64,000 nucleotides of DNA. It comes from Mesorhizobium sp. NBSH29 (GTDB lineage Bacteria > Pseudomonadota > Alphaproteobacteria > Rhizobiales > Rhizobiaceae). The first letter of the stretch is position 1, and every line of letters begins with the position of its first letter. Positions 31,106 to 40,247 of the stretch are shown piece after piece. The stretch is from the NCBI RefSeq assembly GCF_015500055.1, contig NZ_CP045492.1:940501-1004500 (forward strand). Direction: 5' to 3'. The notes below the pieces were generated by a model, which worked only from the letters and a program-made list of their open reading frames with translations, had not been told where the DNA came from and ran no database searches. The position numbers and the translations under genes were made by a program.

Positions 31106-32383
31106 ATGTTCTACCAGTTCTATGAATTGAGTCATGCCTCGCTGCAGCCAGTGCGAGTCTGCGCTGATGCTATGCGGCTGTTCTACAGCAATCCACTCAA
31201 TCCAGTTTCTCACACTGCCTGGGGGCGGTCGGCCGCCGCTGCCGCAGAACTCTTCGAACGCACCACGCGTCGCTACGGCAAACCGGTTTTCGGCCTGGAC
31301 GAGACGACAGCCAATGCCCAATCCGTCGAAGTGACCGAAACGACGGTTTGGCAAAAGCCATTCTGCAAGCTGATCAATTTTGAGCGAAGCGCTCAATGTG
31401 AAAAGGGGACCGAACCGAAATTGCTGATCGTGGCACCGATGTCGGGCCACTATGCGACCCTTCTCCGGGGAACAGTCGAGGCGATGCTCCCGCACGCTGA
31501 TGTTTACATTACGGACTGGACCGATGCGCGCAAGGTGCCGGTAACCGACGGCAGTTTCGATCTTGATGACTATATCGACTATATTATAGACATCCTTCAT
31601 TTTCTTGGGCCGGACACCCATGTCATGGCTGTGTGCCAACCCTCGGTTCCGGTGCTCGCCGCAGCGGCCCTGATGGAAGCACGCGGCGACCAGTTTGCTC
31701 CCTCAAGCATGACATTGATGGGCGGACCGATTGATACGCGACAGAGCCCAACGGCGGTCAACGCATTCGCCCAGGAGAAAGGCATCGACTGGTTTCGCGA
31801 GAACGTCATCATGCAGGTGCCGTGGCCTAATCCAGGCTACATGCGTGACGTCTATCCCGGTTTCCTGCAATTGTCCGGCTTCATGAGCATGAACCTTGAT
31901 CGCCATTTAGGGGCGCATAAAGATTTTTTCATGCACCTCGTCAAGGATGATGGCGACAGCGCGGAAAAGCATCGCGACTTTTACGACGAATATCTCGCGG
32001 TCATGGACATGACGGCCGAGTTCTACCTTCAGACGGTGGATACCGTGTTTGTGCGTCAGGCGCTGCCAAACGGAACCATGATGCATCGCGCGGAAAATGT
32101 TGACCCCGCAGCAATCCGCAATGTGGCTCTGCTTACAATCGAAGGAGAGAATGATGACATTTCGGGCATAGGGCAGACGCGAGCCGCTCATGACCTGTGC
32201 GTCAACATTCCCCAATCGATGCGCTCACACTATTTGCAGCCCTCTGTCGGCCACTACGGTGTGTTCAACGGCTCGCGGTTCCGCAAGGAGATTGTGCCAC
32301 GCATCGTTGATTTCATGGCGGCGCATTCGAGAAGTTCCCGCAAGCAGGCGCGCCCCCGCATCGTGCATTCCGCCAAGCCGTAG
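31106..32383 (+). CDS. phaZ: Intracellular polyhydroxyalkanoate depolymerase
   Basis: A 425-residue alpha/beta hydrolase that mobilises stored polyhydroxybutyrate. The nucleophile is a Cys in the lipase-box position: MAVCQPSVPV (Cys177), as in the Cupriavidus PhaZ1 family, with Asp in GENDDISGIGQT and His in SVGHYGVFNG. No signal peptide, consistent with a granule-associated cytoplasmic enzyme. No phaC or phasin lies in the window. Probable PhaR-type sites lie upstream. Confidence 0.9.
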   Translation: MFYQFYELSHASLQPVRVCADAMRLFYSNPLNPVSHTAWGRSAAAAAELFERTTRRYGKPVFGLDETTANAQSVEVTETTVWQKPFCKLINFERSAQCEKGTEPKLLIVAPMSGHYATLLRGTVEAMLPHADVYITDWTDARKVPVTDGSFDLDDYIDYIIDILHFLGPDTHVMAVCQPSVPVLAAAALMEARGDQFAPSSMTLMGGPIDTRQSPTAVNAFAQEKGIDWFRENVIMQVPWPNPGYMRDVYPGFLQLSGFMSMNLDRHLGAHKDFFMHLVKDDGDSAEKHRDFYDEYLAVMDMTAEFYLQTVDTVFVRQALPNGTMMHRAENVDPAAIRNVALLTIEGENDDISGIGQTRAAHDLCVNIPQSMRSHYLQPSVGHYGVFNGSRFRKEIVPRIVDFMAAHSRSSRKQARPRIVHSAKP

Positions 32384-32492
32384 GCCGTGTGCAGGAGTGA
32401 TCCGGTGTTACCACTGCGCAACGCGCACTAAGGAAGTAACCATTCCAGACGATCGTTGCCACGCTTGAATTGACATCAGGCATCAGTCGACC

Positions 32493-32507
32493 TTAACCTT
32501 TTGTTAA
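32493..32507 (+). promoter_or_regulatory. CtrA-type box TTAA-N7-TTAA
   Basis: TTAACCTTTTGTTAA, an exact TTAA-N7-TTAA match to the CtrA cell-cycle regulator site, 25 bases before the ATG at 32533. A TTGACA lies at 32470-32475. Binding is predicted only from the motif. Confidence 0.55.
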
Positions 32508-32532
32508 TAAAAAAAGGTATCGGGGACGGCTG

Positions 32533-33138
32533 ATGGTTTCCTCCTGGGGGAAAAAAATTGCGGCAGGTACAGGAAGCGTCCTAGCCGCTTTGGCGGTGTG
32601 TGGTGTCGCCTACGCTGCTCCGATGCAAACCGGCGGGCTCACATCGCAGCCGATCGGCCATTTCGAATTTTGTAAGTCCCGGCCTGCCGAATGTTCCATA
32701 CGCTCGGTCGACTTAGAGCCCGCGCGCATGAGCGCCGCACTTCTTCGCCAACTCACCAGCGTCAATCTTGCAGTTAATGCCGCCATCAAGCCGATGAACG
32801 ACATTGACCTCTATGGCAAGGATGAGGTCTGGACGTACCCTCGCGAGTACGGCGATTGTGAGGACTATGTTCTTGAGAAACGCCGGATACTGATGAAATC
32901 TGGAGTTTCGACCGCAGACCTTCTTATAACCGTGGTGCGCAAGACCGATGGCGAGGGCCACGCAGTGTTGACCGTGAGGACTGACAAGGGCGATTACATA
33001 TTGGACAATCTGCACGACGACGTCCGTCCTTGGGAAGAGACTGGCTACCGCTACCTTAAGCGGCAGGCCGCGGATCATACCGGTCGTTGGGTTTCCATAC
33101 GGGGCGGGGAAAGCCCGCTAGTGGGCTCTGTTCAGTAA
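32533..33138 (+). CDS. Bacterial transglutaminase-like cysteine peptidase (BTLCP, DUF920)
   Basis: A 201-residue exported protein. A Sec signal (KK then about 18 hydrophobic residues, ending GVAYAAP) places it in the periplasm. GDCEDYVLEKR (Cys109) and GEGHAVLTV (His143) with the Asp in YILDNLHDD form the transglutaminase-like catalytic triad. In Pseudomonas the related LapG cleaves an adhesin in response to c-di-GMP; the Rhizobiales BTLCP group is uncharacterised. Single-gene unit with a CtrA-type box in the promoter, converging on comM. Confidence 0.85.
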   Translation: MVSSWGKKIAAGTGSVLAALAVCGVAYAAPMQTGGLTSQPIGHFEFCKSRPAECSIRSVDLEPARMSAALLRQLTSVNLAVNAAIKPMNDIDLYGKDEVWTYPREYGDCEDYVLEKRRILMKSGVSTADLLITVVRKTDGEGHAVLTVRTDKGDYILDNLHDDVRPWEETGYRYLKRQAADHTGRWVSIRGGESPLVGSVQ

Positions 33139-33153
33139 GCGCCTGAAGAGCCG

Positions 33154-34686
33154 TCAGGCCGCCTGCTGAAGCCTCTCAGCTGACATACGGTATGAGATGG
33201 ATTCCGCTAGATGAATGCGGCCTACGGTTTCAGCGCCATCGAGGTCAGCCAATGTCCGCGCAACCTTCAAAACCCGATGGTAGGCGCGCGCTGAAAATCC
33301 AAGCTTGTCCGCTGCGTCTCTCATTAATGAAAGTCCTGCTGCATCAGGCGCAGTAATCGTTTCTATGAGGGCGGTCGTGCAATTGGCGTTGGTCGTTATG
33401 TGCGGCAGACCAAGCCCCTCATAACGTTGACGCTGAATGTCTCTTGCGCGTGCCACGCGTTCGGCTACCGCAGCACTTGCTTCAGCCTGCGCCGGACGAA
33501 TGAGATCTGACGCTGTGACTGCCGGCACCTCGATTCGGAGATCGATCCGATCGAGAAGCGGGCCTGAAATGCGCGCCTGATAATCGGTTCGGCAGCGCGG
33601 ACCGCGCGCGCACCGGTAGCCTGGTTCCCCAGCCATTCCGCAACGGCATGGGTTCATAGCTGCAACAAGCTGGAACCGGGCTGGATAGGTGACGCGGTGG
33701 TTGGCACGCGCAATAATACATTCGCCCGCCTCTAGAGGCTGGCGCATCGAGTCAAGTGCGGCCGGCGAAAATTCCGGGAGCTCATCGAGGAACAAGACGC
33801 CATTATGCGCCAGCGATACCTCACCAGGTTTGATACGCAGTCCTCCGCCCACCATAGCCGCCATCGAGGCAGAATGATGTGGCGCCCGAAATGGTCTCCT
33901 GTTAGTGAGCTTTCCACCTGCAAGTTCGCCGGCAATCGATGTCACCATCGACACCTCAAGCAATTCGCGCGGCGAGAGCGGTGGCAAGATTGATGGCAAT
34001 CTTTGCGCGAGCATGGACTTCCCCGAACCCGGAGGCCCGATCAGCAACAGATTGTGGCCGCCGGCTGCCGCCACCTCAAGTGCCCGCTTGGCACTTTCCT
34101 GTCCTTTGATGTCAGCAAGATCGGGAAGGTTCGTCGCAGCTGGGTGAACACTCGCCTCCGGGCGGGTCAAAATCTGCGTTCCGCGAAAATGATTGGCGAT
34201 GGCGATCAGGCTACGTGGTGCGAGGATGTCAAAATCGCGTCCTGCCCACGCCGCCTCTGGCCCGCAGTCATGCGGACATATCAATCCTTTTCCAAGCGCG
34301 TTTGCGCCAATGGCTGCTGGCAAAGCCCCAGCAACGGCCGAGATAGTCCCATCCAGAGACAACTCACCCAGGACCAGAAACCCGTCCAGTGCGTCAGCAG
34401 GTATCGCGCCCAACCCGGCCATAAGGCAAAGCGCAATCGGTAGATCATAATGACTGCCTTCCTTGGGGAGATCCGCCGGCGCCAGATTGACGGTCACTTT
34501 TTTCGCCGGCATCGAAAGGCCCGAAGCATGCAGCGCGGCCTGCACCCGCTCTCGGCTCTCAGCTACAGCCTTGTCTGGCAGGCCTACAATGTGCATCCCG
34601 ACCTTGCCTGGGGCGATCATCACCTGAACATCGACAGGCACTGCCTCAATTCCCTGAAACGCTACGGTGCGCACCCGCGAAACCAT
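33154..34686 (-). CDS. comM: ComM/YifB-family AAA+ ATPase (magnesium chelatase-like)
   Basis: A 510-residue AAA+ protein of normal length. N-terminal Lon-like domain (VDVQVMIAPGKVGMHIVGLPDKAVAES, written in parts: GMHIVGLPDKAV), Walker A GPPGSGKSMLAQRL (about residues 216-229), Walker B GVLFLDELPEF, the Cys-rich insert MNPCRCGMAGEPG, and the C-terminal helicase-loader-like part. ComM promotes branch migration of transforming DNA in naturally competent bacteria, but is widespread in others. The ATG at 34686 fits the usual N-terminus MVSRVRTVAF and has AGGGGG 7 bases upstream. Confidence 0.92.
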   Translation of the reverse strand: MVSRVRTVAFQGIEAVPVDVQVMIAPGKVGMHIVGLPDKAVAESRERVQAALHASGLSMPAKKVTVNLAPADLPKEGSHYDLPIALCLMAGLGAIPADALDGFLVLGELSLDGTISAVAGALPAAIGANALGKGLICPHDCGPEAAWAGRDFDILAPRSLIAIANHFRGTQILTRPEASVHPAATNLPDLADIKGQESAKRALEVAAAGGHNLLLIGPPGSGKSMLAQRLPSILPPLSPRELLEVSMVTSIAGELAGGKLTNRRPFRAPHHSASMAAMVGGGLRIKPGEVSLAHNGVLFLDELPEFSPAALDSMRQPLEAGECIIARANHRVTYPARFQLVAAMNPCRCGMAGEPGYRCARGPRCRTDYQARISGPLLDRIDLRIEVPAVTASDLIRPAQAEASAAVAERVARARDIQRQRYEGLGLPHITTNANCTTALIETITAPDAAGLSLMRDAADKLGFSARAYHRVLKVARTLADLDGAETVGRIHLAESISYRMSAERLQQAA

Positions 34687-34699
34687 ATCTTGCCCCCTG

Positions 34700-34725
34700 A
34701 TCGCTGCTGTTTTGACAGCAGCGAT
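34700..34725. repeat. Perfect dyad just upstream of the comM ribosome site
   Basis: ATCGCTGCTGT-TTTG-ACAGCAGCGAT, a perfect 11-bp inverted repeat. On the minus strand it ends one base before the comM Shine-Dalgarno (AGGGGG) and has no T-run, so it is either a structured leader or a protein-binding dyad, not a standard terminator of gshB. Confidence 0.6.
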
Positions 34726-34833
34726 TGAAGGAACCACAGTTTTACAACCGAGGCAAGAACAATAAGGGAACAAAGACTCAAATCAGGTTGTGGTCGGTTG
34801 CAAATGCCGGAACAGAACAAAAACAAGAAGCCG

Positions 34834-35775
34834 TTAATCCCTTTTGGCCTCCACGGCATCCCAAAACAGGGCGGCGATATCAGCCCCACCAAACTTTTTC
34901 ACCTCGCGCACACCGGTCGGCGAGGTGACATTGATCTCGGTCATGTAGTCGCCGATCACATCGATGCCAACGAGGACAAAGCCACGCTGCTTTAGTGCCG
35001 GACCGATGCGGCCGCAAATTTCACGTTCGCGATTGGTAAGCTCCGTCTTCTCTGCACGCCCCCCGACATGCATGTTGGAGCGTGAATCATGTTCCGCCGG
35101 CACGCGGTTAATGGCTCCGACAGGTTCGCCGTCGATCAGAATGATGCGCTTGTCGCCTGCTCGGACCTCCTTAAGGTAGCGCTGCACGATGAACGGCTCT
35201 GGGAACATCTGGCCAAACATTTCAAGCAGCGACGAGAGGTTACGGTCGCCCTCATGCAGCAAAAAGATGCCGGCTCCGCCATTTCCGTAAAGTGGCTTGA
35301 CGATGATATCGCCATGCGCCCGACGAAACACTGCGACCTCCAGCGGATCCTTGGTAATCAGCGTTTCGGGCATCAGGTCCGCAAATTCGGTGACGAATAT
35401 TTTTTCAGGGCTGTTTCTCACCCAGGCAGGGTCATTGACCACGAGCGTTTTGGGATGGATGCGCTCCAGGATATGCGTGGTCGTGATATAGTTCATGTCG
35501 AACGGAGGATCCTGACGCAACAGGATCACGTCCATCTCCGCCAAATCCGTGCGAACTGGTTCTCCGAGCGTAAAATGGTCGCCCTGAACGTCGCGGACCT
35601 GCATAGGTTCAACCCGGGCTACCACCATCCCGTCGACCAGAGAAAGGAGGTCGGGTGTATAATGGAACAATTTGTGGCCACGCCGCTGTGCCTCCAGCGA
35701 GAGTGCAAAACTGGTGTCGCCCCCAATTGAGACGGTTTTCACATGGTCCATCTGGACGGCGATTTTCAGCGTCAT
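34834..35775 (-). CDS. gshB: Glutathione synthetase
   Basis: A 313-residue ATP-grasp enzyme that joins gamma-glutamylcysteine to glycine. [14 protein letters not shown], the ATP-binding strand [14 protein letters not shown], and the C-terminal [17 protein letters not shown] with metal-binding Glu-Asn are present. It is on the same strand as pncA (101 bases upstream) and comM (147 bases downstream). The protein is of typical length and intact. Confidence 0.96.
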   Translation of the reverse strand: MTLKIAVQMDHVKTVSIGGDTSFALSLEAQRRGHKLFHYTPDLLSLVDGMVVARVEPMQVRDVQGDHFTLGEPVRTDLAEMDVILLRQDPPFDMNYITTTHILERIHPKTLVVNDPAWVRNSPEKIFVTEFADLMPETLITKDPLEVAVFRRAHGDIIVKPLYGNGGAGIFLLHEGDRNLSSLLEMFGQMFPEPFIVQRYLKEVRAGDKRIILIDGEPVGAINRVPAEHDSRSNMHVGGRAEKTELTNREREICGRIGPALKQRGFVLVGIDVIGDYMTEINVTSPTGVREVKKFGGADIAALFWDAVEAKRD

Positions 35776-35876
35776 GGAAGTGTCTCCGGCAGGAATTTTT
35801 AGTGCATGTATAGTCTTGGCTGCCTAATTCCAATTGGCACAGGACGGATGAGTCTTTGTCCGCCGGCCAGAGGCAA

Positions 35877-36476
35877 CTATACGAGCATCACATCGGCGTC
35901 GCGCATCTTTCCCAGCATTACGTCTAGGGAGCCGTCAAGGTCGATAGCCCGGCAGGCCTCGAGCCGAACGGTGACATTGAGGCCGAGGCGACCCGCGTCA
36001 AGCGCCGAAAAGGCAACGCAGAAGTCGGTTGCTAATCCGACCAGTGTGATGTCACGAATTCCGCGCTCCGCAAGATAACCGCCAAGCCCCGTGGGCGTAA
36101 CATGATCATTTTCGAAAAAAGCCGAGTAACTGTCGATCTCGGATCGAAAGCCCTTGCGCACGATCAGTTCCGCACGCGTGCGGCTGAGGTTAGGATGGAA
36201 AGCAGCCCCTGCTGACCCTTGCACACAGTGATCCGGCCAAAGTGTCTGCAGACCGTAGGGCTTGTCGATTGTTTCGAACGCCGACTTGCCGGGATGAGTA
36301 GACGCAAAGCTCGAATGGTGCGGCGGATGCCAGTCCTGGGTCAGGATCACATGTTCGAATTCCCTCTCGAGCGCGTTGATGAGAGGCACCACCGCATCAC
36401 CACCTGCAACCGCGAGCGCGCCGCCTGGGCAGAAATCGTTTTGCACGTCTATGACAACCAGTGCCCCTGAAAACAT
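35877..36476 (-). CDS. pncA: Nicotinamidase
   Basis: A 199-residue isochorismatase-fold amidohydrolase that converts nicotinamide to nicotinate. LVVIDVQNDFCPGG holds the catalytic Asp, DWHPPHHSSFASTHPG the metal-binding His and Asp positions, VRKGF the Lys, and GLATDFCVAFSA the nucleophile Cys. ATG at 36476 is the start that gives the conserved N-terminus (MFSGALVVIDV), with AAGGAG about 10 bases before. It is divergent from the molybdenum-hydroxylase operon with a 160-base shared upstream region; the product nicotinate could feed that operon. Confidence 0.93.
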   Translation of the reverse strand: MFSGALVVIDVQNDFCPGGALAVAGGDAVVPLINALEREFEHVILTQDWHPPHHSSFASTHPGKSAFETIDKPYGLQTLWPDHCVQGSAGAAFHPNLSRTRAELIVRKGFRSEIDSYSAFFENDHVTPTGLGGYLAERGIRDITLVGLATDFCVAFSALDAGRLGLNVTVRLEACRAIDLDGSLDVMLGKMRDADVMLV

Positions 36477-36590
36477 TGACGCCACACTCCTTTTTCCCGC
36501 AGCATCTCGAACACAACTAAAAACGACACGCACGTCAACTGCTGACTTCATCTGCAAAAGCCCTTTCCCTCACGGAAGTGCACTGATATC

Positions 36591-36604
36591 ATTTGCATAC
36601 GAAT
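36591..36604. promoter_or_regulatory. Palindromic operator ATTTGCATACGAAT (copy 1)
   Basis: A 14-base near-palindrome 32 bases before the start of the molybdenum-hydroxylase operon and 114 bases before pncA. It matches copy 2 at 47579-47592 in 11 of 14 positions. Its form suits the local MarR regulator. Confidence 0.6.
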
Positions 36605-36636
36605 GAATTTGAGTTCGCTCTCTGTCGAGGCACGGC

Positions 36637-37512
36637 GTGACCCGTTACGCAAAACCCCACACGGTGACCGACGCTCTGGCCCTTTTGGCGGAACGGCCTT
36701 GGCGGCTTTTGGCGGGCGGAACAGATTTTTATCCGGCCCAGGGCAACCGTCCAGTTGCCGAGCCCGTCCTGGACATCAATGGTCTGGCAGAGTTGCGTGC
36801 CATTACCACGACCACCACCCACCTCATCATTGGTGCGCGCACGACCTGGGGCGACATAGCAGCGTCGAGAACTCTCCCTCCAGCCTTCGCAGCGCTAAAG
36901 CAGGCCGCCCGCGAAGTTGGCTCTGTGCAGATTCAGAACGCCGGTACGGTGGGGGGTAACCTGTGCAATGCGTCGCCTGCTGCTGATGGAGTGCCGGCGT
37001 TGATGATCCTGGAGGCCGAAGTCGAGCTCGCAAGCCAGGGAGCCACACGGGTGCTGCCTCTGAGCGAATTCATTCTCGGCAATCGACGTACCGCGCTTGC
37101 ACCGGATGAACTTGTAACCGCGATACGGATTCCAACACGGGCGACCGCGGGAGCGTCGTCGTTCGTAAAACTGGGTGCTCGGCGTTATCTGGTCATATCC
37201 GTTGCCATGGCAGCAGCTCGTGTAGCGCTTCGCAATGGTGTGGTCGAGGACTGCGCAATCTCGGTGGGTGCTTGCTCTGAGGTGGCGATGCGATTTCCCG
37301 CTTTGGAGAAAAGTCTCGTCGGTAGGTCTGCGCAGGGTGGGCTGCGCCAGCATGTTGACCCGTGTTACTTCGAAGCGCTGCAACCGATAGATGATGTGCG
37401 CGGGAGCGGGGATTTCCGTCGCAAGGCCTCGTGCGAGATAGTTTCCCGGGCACTTGCCGCCGCCTGCTCAGCAGCGCAGGCGCAGCAGCGCAGCGGTTTA
37501 GGTGCGGCATGA
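36637..37512 (+). CDS. Molybdenum hydroxylase FAD-binding subunit (xanthine dehydrogenase family)
   Basis: A 291-residue FAD subunit. RLLAGGTDFYPAQ (about residues 27-39) and GGNLCNASPAADGVPALM (about 106-123) are the two FAD-binding segments; the C-terminal third is the CO-dehydrogenase flavoprotein C-terminal fold. It passes electrons from the Fe-S clusters of the partner subunit to an acceptor. Start is GTG at 36637. The stop overlaps the next start (ATGA at 37509). First gene of a six-gene coupled operon. Confidence 0.88.
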   Translation: MTRYAKPHTVTDALALLAERPWRLLAGGTDFYPAQGNRPVAEPVLDINGLAELRAITTTTTHLIIGARTTWGDIAASRTLPPAFAALKQAAREVGSVQIQNAGTVGGNLCNASPAADGVPALMILEAEVELASQGATRVLPLSEFILGNRRTALAPDELVTAIRIPTRATAGASSFVKLGARRYLVISVAMAAARVALRNGVVEDCAISVGACSEVAMRFPALEKSLVGRSAQGGLRQHVDPCYFEALQPIDDVRGSGDFRRKASCEIVSRALAAACSAAQAQQRSGLGAA

Positions 37513-40247
37513 GTGAAGCTGAAAAAATCGCATGTGAGGTCAACGGTGTGGCCGCGTGCTTCGATGTTGTGCCCTATGCGCGGTTAAGCACGGTATTGCG
37601 CGATGAGGCCCAGATGATGGGCGTCAAAAATGGCTGTGATGCCGGCGATTGCGGAGCATGCACCGTCCTGCTTGACGATCAGCCGGTCTGCGCTTGTCTG
37701 GTGCCGGTGGCTTCGGTCGAGGGAAAGCGGATACGCAGTGTCGAGGGACTGGCGACCAATGGAATCCTCTCGCGGCTGCAACAGGCATTTCTCGACCATG
37801 GTGCAGTCCAGTGCGGCATCTGTACGCCGGGCTTTTTAATGGCCGCGACAGCGCTGCTCGAAGTCAATCCTGAGCCGCAGGAGCAGGAGGTCCAGGATGC
37901 TCTGGGCGGAGTTCTTTGCCGCTGCACCGGTTATCGGAAGATAGTTCAGGCAGTCATGGCTGCATCCAAGTCGGTAAGCCTACCGTCTGAACAAGTCTCC
38001 CTAATCGGCTCTCGCGTGGTTCGGATTGACGGAGTTGCCAAGGTGACGGGCTCCGAGCGTTTCGGAGCCGACGGGTTCCCGACCAACGCATTGGCCGTGG
38101 CCGTTATACGCTCACCTTACTGGCATGCCAAATTTCAGTTCGGCGATATTGCCGGATTTGTGAAGGAACACCCGGGCGTAGTTGCCGTCTACACGGCCAA
38201 AGACATCCCCGGAAAAAATTGCTTTGGTGTCATTCCTGCCTTTGCTGATCAGCCCGCGCTTGCCGCAACGGTAGCAAGATTCAGAGGGGAGGCTGTCGCG
38301 ATCATCGCGGGTGAGAGGCCCGCCATGGCATCTCTCGACTTGTCACGATTTCCAATCGTCTGGACGGAACGGCCGCACACGCTAGACCCTGTTCGCGCAG
38401 TCCAGGATGACTGCGTGCAGCTTCACCCCTCGCGCCCGGGAAATCATCTTGTAAGTGGACGAGTGAGCTGCGGAAATCCGGAAGGCGCCCTGGCGAGGAC
38501 TGCTCATGCGGTTTCCGGATCGATCGAGACTGCATACGTGGAGCATGCCTACATCGAGCCCGAAGCTGGACATGCGATGATGGAAGGCGACACACTGGTC
38601 ATCCATGTCTGTACACAAGCGCCCTATATGGACCGTGACGACACAGCTGCCGTGCTTGGACTGCCGCCGGAAAAGGTTCGCATCGTGCCGACCGCTACAG
38701 GCGGAGGCTTCGGCTCGAAGCTCGACATTTCGGTGCAGCCACTCATCGGACTGGTGGCGTTGAAGACGGGGCGTCCTGCAACGCTTGCCTACACACGGTC
38801 GGAATCGATGATGTCGACGACCAAGCGTCATCCTGCGCTTATGAAAGCCACGATCGGTGCGGATGCGCAGGGCCGGATTACTGGCATGCTGTTCGATGGG
38901 GTTTTCAACACGGGCGCCTATGCGAGTTGGGGACCGACAGTGGCCAATCGTGTTCCGGTCCATGCATCAGGACCTTACGCGGTGCCGAATTATCGTGCCG
39001 AGGCGCGCGCCATCCATACCAACGGTCCGGTGTCTGGTGCATTCCGCGGGTTCGGCGTGCCGCAGGCGACCATTATTCAGGAAACCTTGCTCGACGCGCT
39101 CGCCGCAAAGCTGGAGTTAGACAGACTGGAGTTCCGGCAAATGAACGCATTGCAGGACGGCTCCAGAACGGTGACCGGGCAAACTCTTTACGGAGTGGGC
39201 ATCGGCGCATGCCTTGACGCTCTTTCCGAGCATTGGAAACGCGCTCTGACGCAAGCCGAAGCGTTCAATGCCGTGAACATCACGATAAGACGCGGGGTGG
39301 GCATTGCGTCATGCTGGTATGGCTGCGGCAACACATCTCTTCCTAATCCTTCAACCATTCGGATTGGCCTTGCGGCTGACGGTACGGTGGTTCTACATCA
39401 GGGGGCAGTGGACATTGGCCAGGGCTCCAATACGGTTATCGCCCAGATTGCCGCCGAAGCGCTTGGGCTGCCGTTGTCGTCGTTCAGATTGCGCAGCGCT
39501 GATACCGCCATCACACCGGATGCCGGGAAGACCTCCGCTTCCCGGCAGACGTTTGTATCGGGCAAGGCGGCCGAAAAAGCCGCGCGCGCACTGCGCAATA
39601 TGCTGCTGCGCTACGCCAATGTGACCAATAGTGCGGAGCTGGCGCTTGAGGGCTCAGATCTGGTCATTGGGAACGGTGCTTCGGCGCGGCGCCTAGCGCT
39701 GGGCTCCCTCCCGGCAAATGCTCACGATCTTGTCTTCATGGCGGAAGAAACATACGATCCGCCGACAACCGTGCTCGACGAAAACGGCCAAGGGACACCT
39801 TACGCGGTCTACGGTTATGGTGCCCAGATTGTTGAGCTTTCCGTGGACACGGCCTTGGGAACCGTCAGCCTGTCACGGATAACGGCGGCGCACGATGTTG
39901 GCCGCGCCATAAACCCGACCCTCGCCGAGGGCCAAATTGAGGGCGGCATCGCTCAGGGAATCGGCATGGCATTGATGGAGGAATATGTCCCCGGCAGAAC
40001 TGAAAACCTGCACGATTACCTTATCCCCACCATCGGCGACGTCCCGCCGATTGAAACGATCCTCATAGAAGTGCCGGACCCGGAAGGCCCTTTCGGAGCA
40101 AAGGGGCTCGGCGAACATGTGTTGATCCCGACTGCACCGGCGATCCTCAATGCCATTCGCCATGCGACAGGTGCGCTGGTGACACGGCTGCCGGCCACGC
40201 CAACCAGGGTCCTCGCCGCTATTCAGGCATTGGAGGAACACGCGTGA
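37509..40247 (+). CDS. Molybdenum hydroxylase, fused [2Fe-2S] and molybdopterin subunits
   Basis: A 912-residue fusion. Residues about 1-155 are the small-subunit part: plant-type ferredoxin Cys in CDAGDCGACTVL and the second cluster in CGICTPGFLM and CRCTGYRKIV. From about 165 it is the molybdopterin large subunit, with ATGGGFGSKLD, GAFRGFGVPQATI and FGAKGLGEHVLIPTAP (catalytic Glu). It hydroxylates an N-heterocycle or aldehyde with water-derived oxygen. Classical enzymes carry these as two polypeptides; the FAD subunit is separate here. Homology alone cannot tell xanthine from nicotinate or another heterocycle; neighbours favour a pyridine-type substrate. Confidence 0.9.
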   Translation: MSEAEKIACEVNGVAACFDVVPYARLSTVLRDEAQMMGVKNGCDAGDCGACTVLLDDQPVCACLVPVASVEGKRIRSVEGLATNGILSRLQQAFLDHGAVQCGICTPGFLMAATALLEVNPEPQEQEVQDALGGVLCRCTGYRKIVQAVMAASKSVSLPSEQVSLIGSRVVRIDGVAKVTGSERFGADGFPTNALAVAVIRSPYWHAKFQFGDIAGFVKEHPGVVAVYTAKDIPGKNCFGVIPAFADQPALAATVARFRGEAVAIIAGERPAMASLDLSRFPIVWTERPHTLDPVRAVQDDCVQLHPSRPGNHLVSGRVSCGNPEGALARTAHAVSGSIETAYVEHAYIEPEAGHAMMEGDTLVIHVCTQAPYMDRDDTAAVLGLPPEKVRIVPTATGGGFGSKLDISVQPLIGLVALKTGRPATLAYTRSESMMSTTKRHPALMKATIGADAQGRITGMLFDGVFNTGAYASWGPTVANRVPVHASGPYAVPNYRAEARAIHTNGPVSGAFRGFGVPQATIIQETLLDALAAKLELDRLEFRQMNALQDGSRTVTGQTLYGVGIGACLDALSEHWKRALTQAEAFNAVNITIRRGVGIASCWYGCGNTSLPNPSTIRIGLAADGTVVLHQGAVDIGQGSNTVIAQIAAEALGLPLSSFRLRSADTAITPDAGKTSASRQTFVSGKAAEKAARALRNMLLRYANVTNSAELALEGSDLVIGNGASARRLALGSLPANAHDLVFMAEETYDPPTTVLDENGQGTPYAVYGYGAQIVELSVDTALGTVSLSRITAAHDVGRAINPTLAEGQIEGGIAQGIGMALMEEYVPGRTENLHDYLIPTIGDVPPIETILIEVPDPEGPFGAKGLGEHVLIPTAPAILNAIRHATGALVTRLPATPTRVLAAIQALEEHA

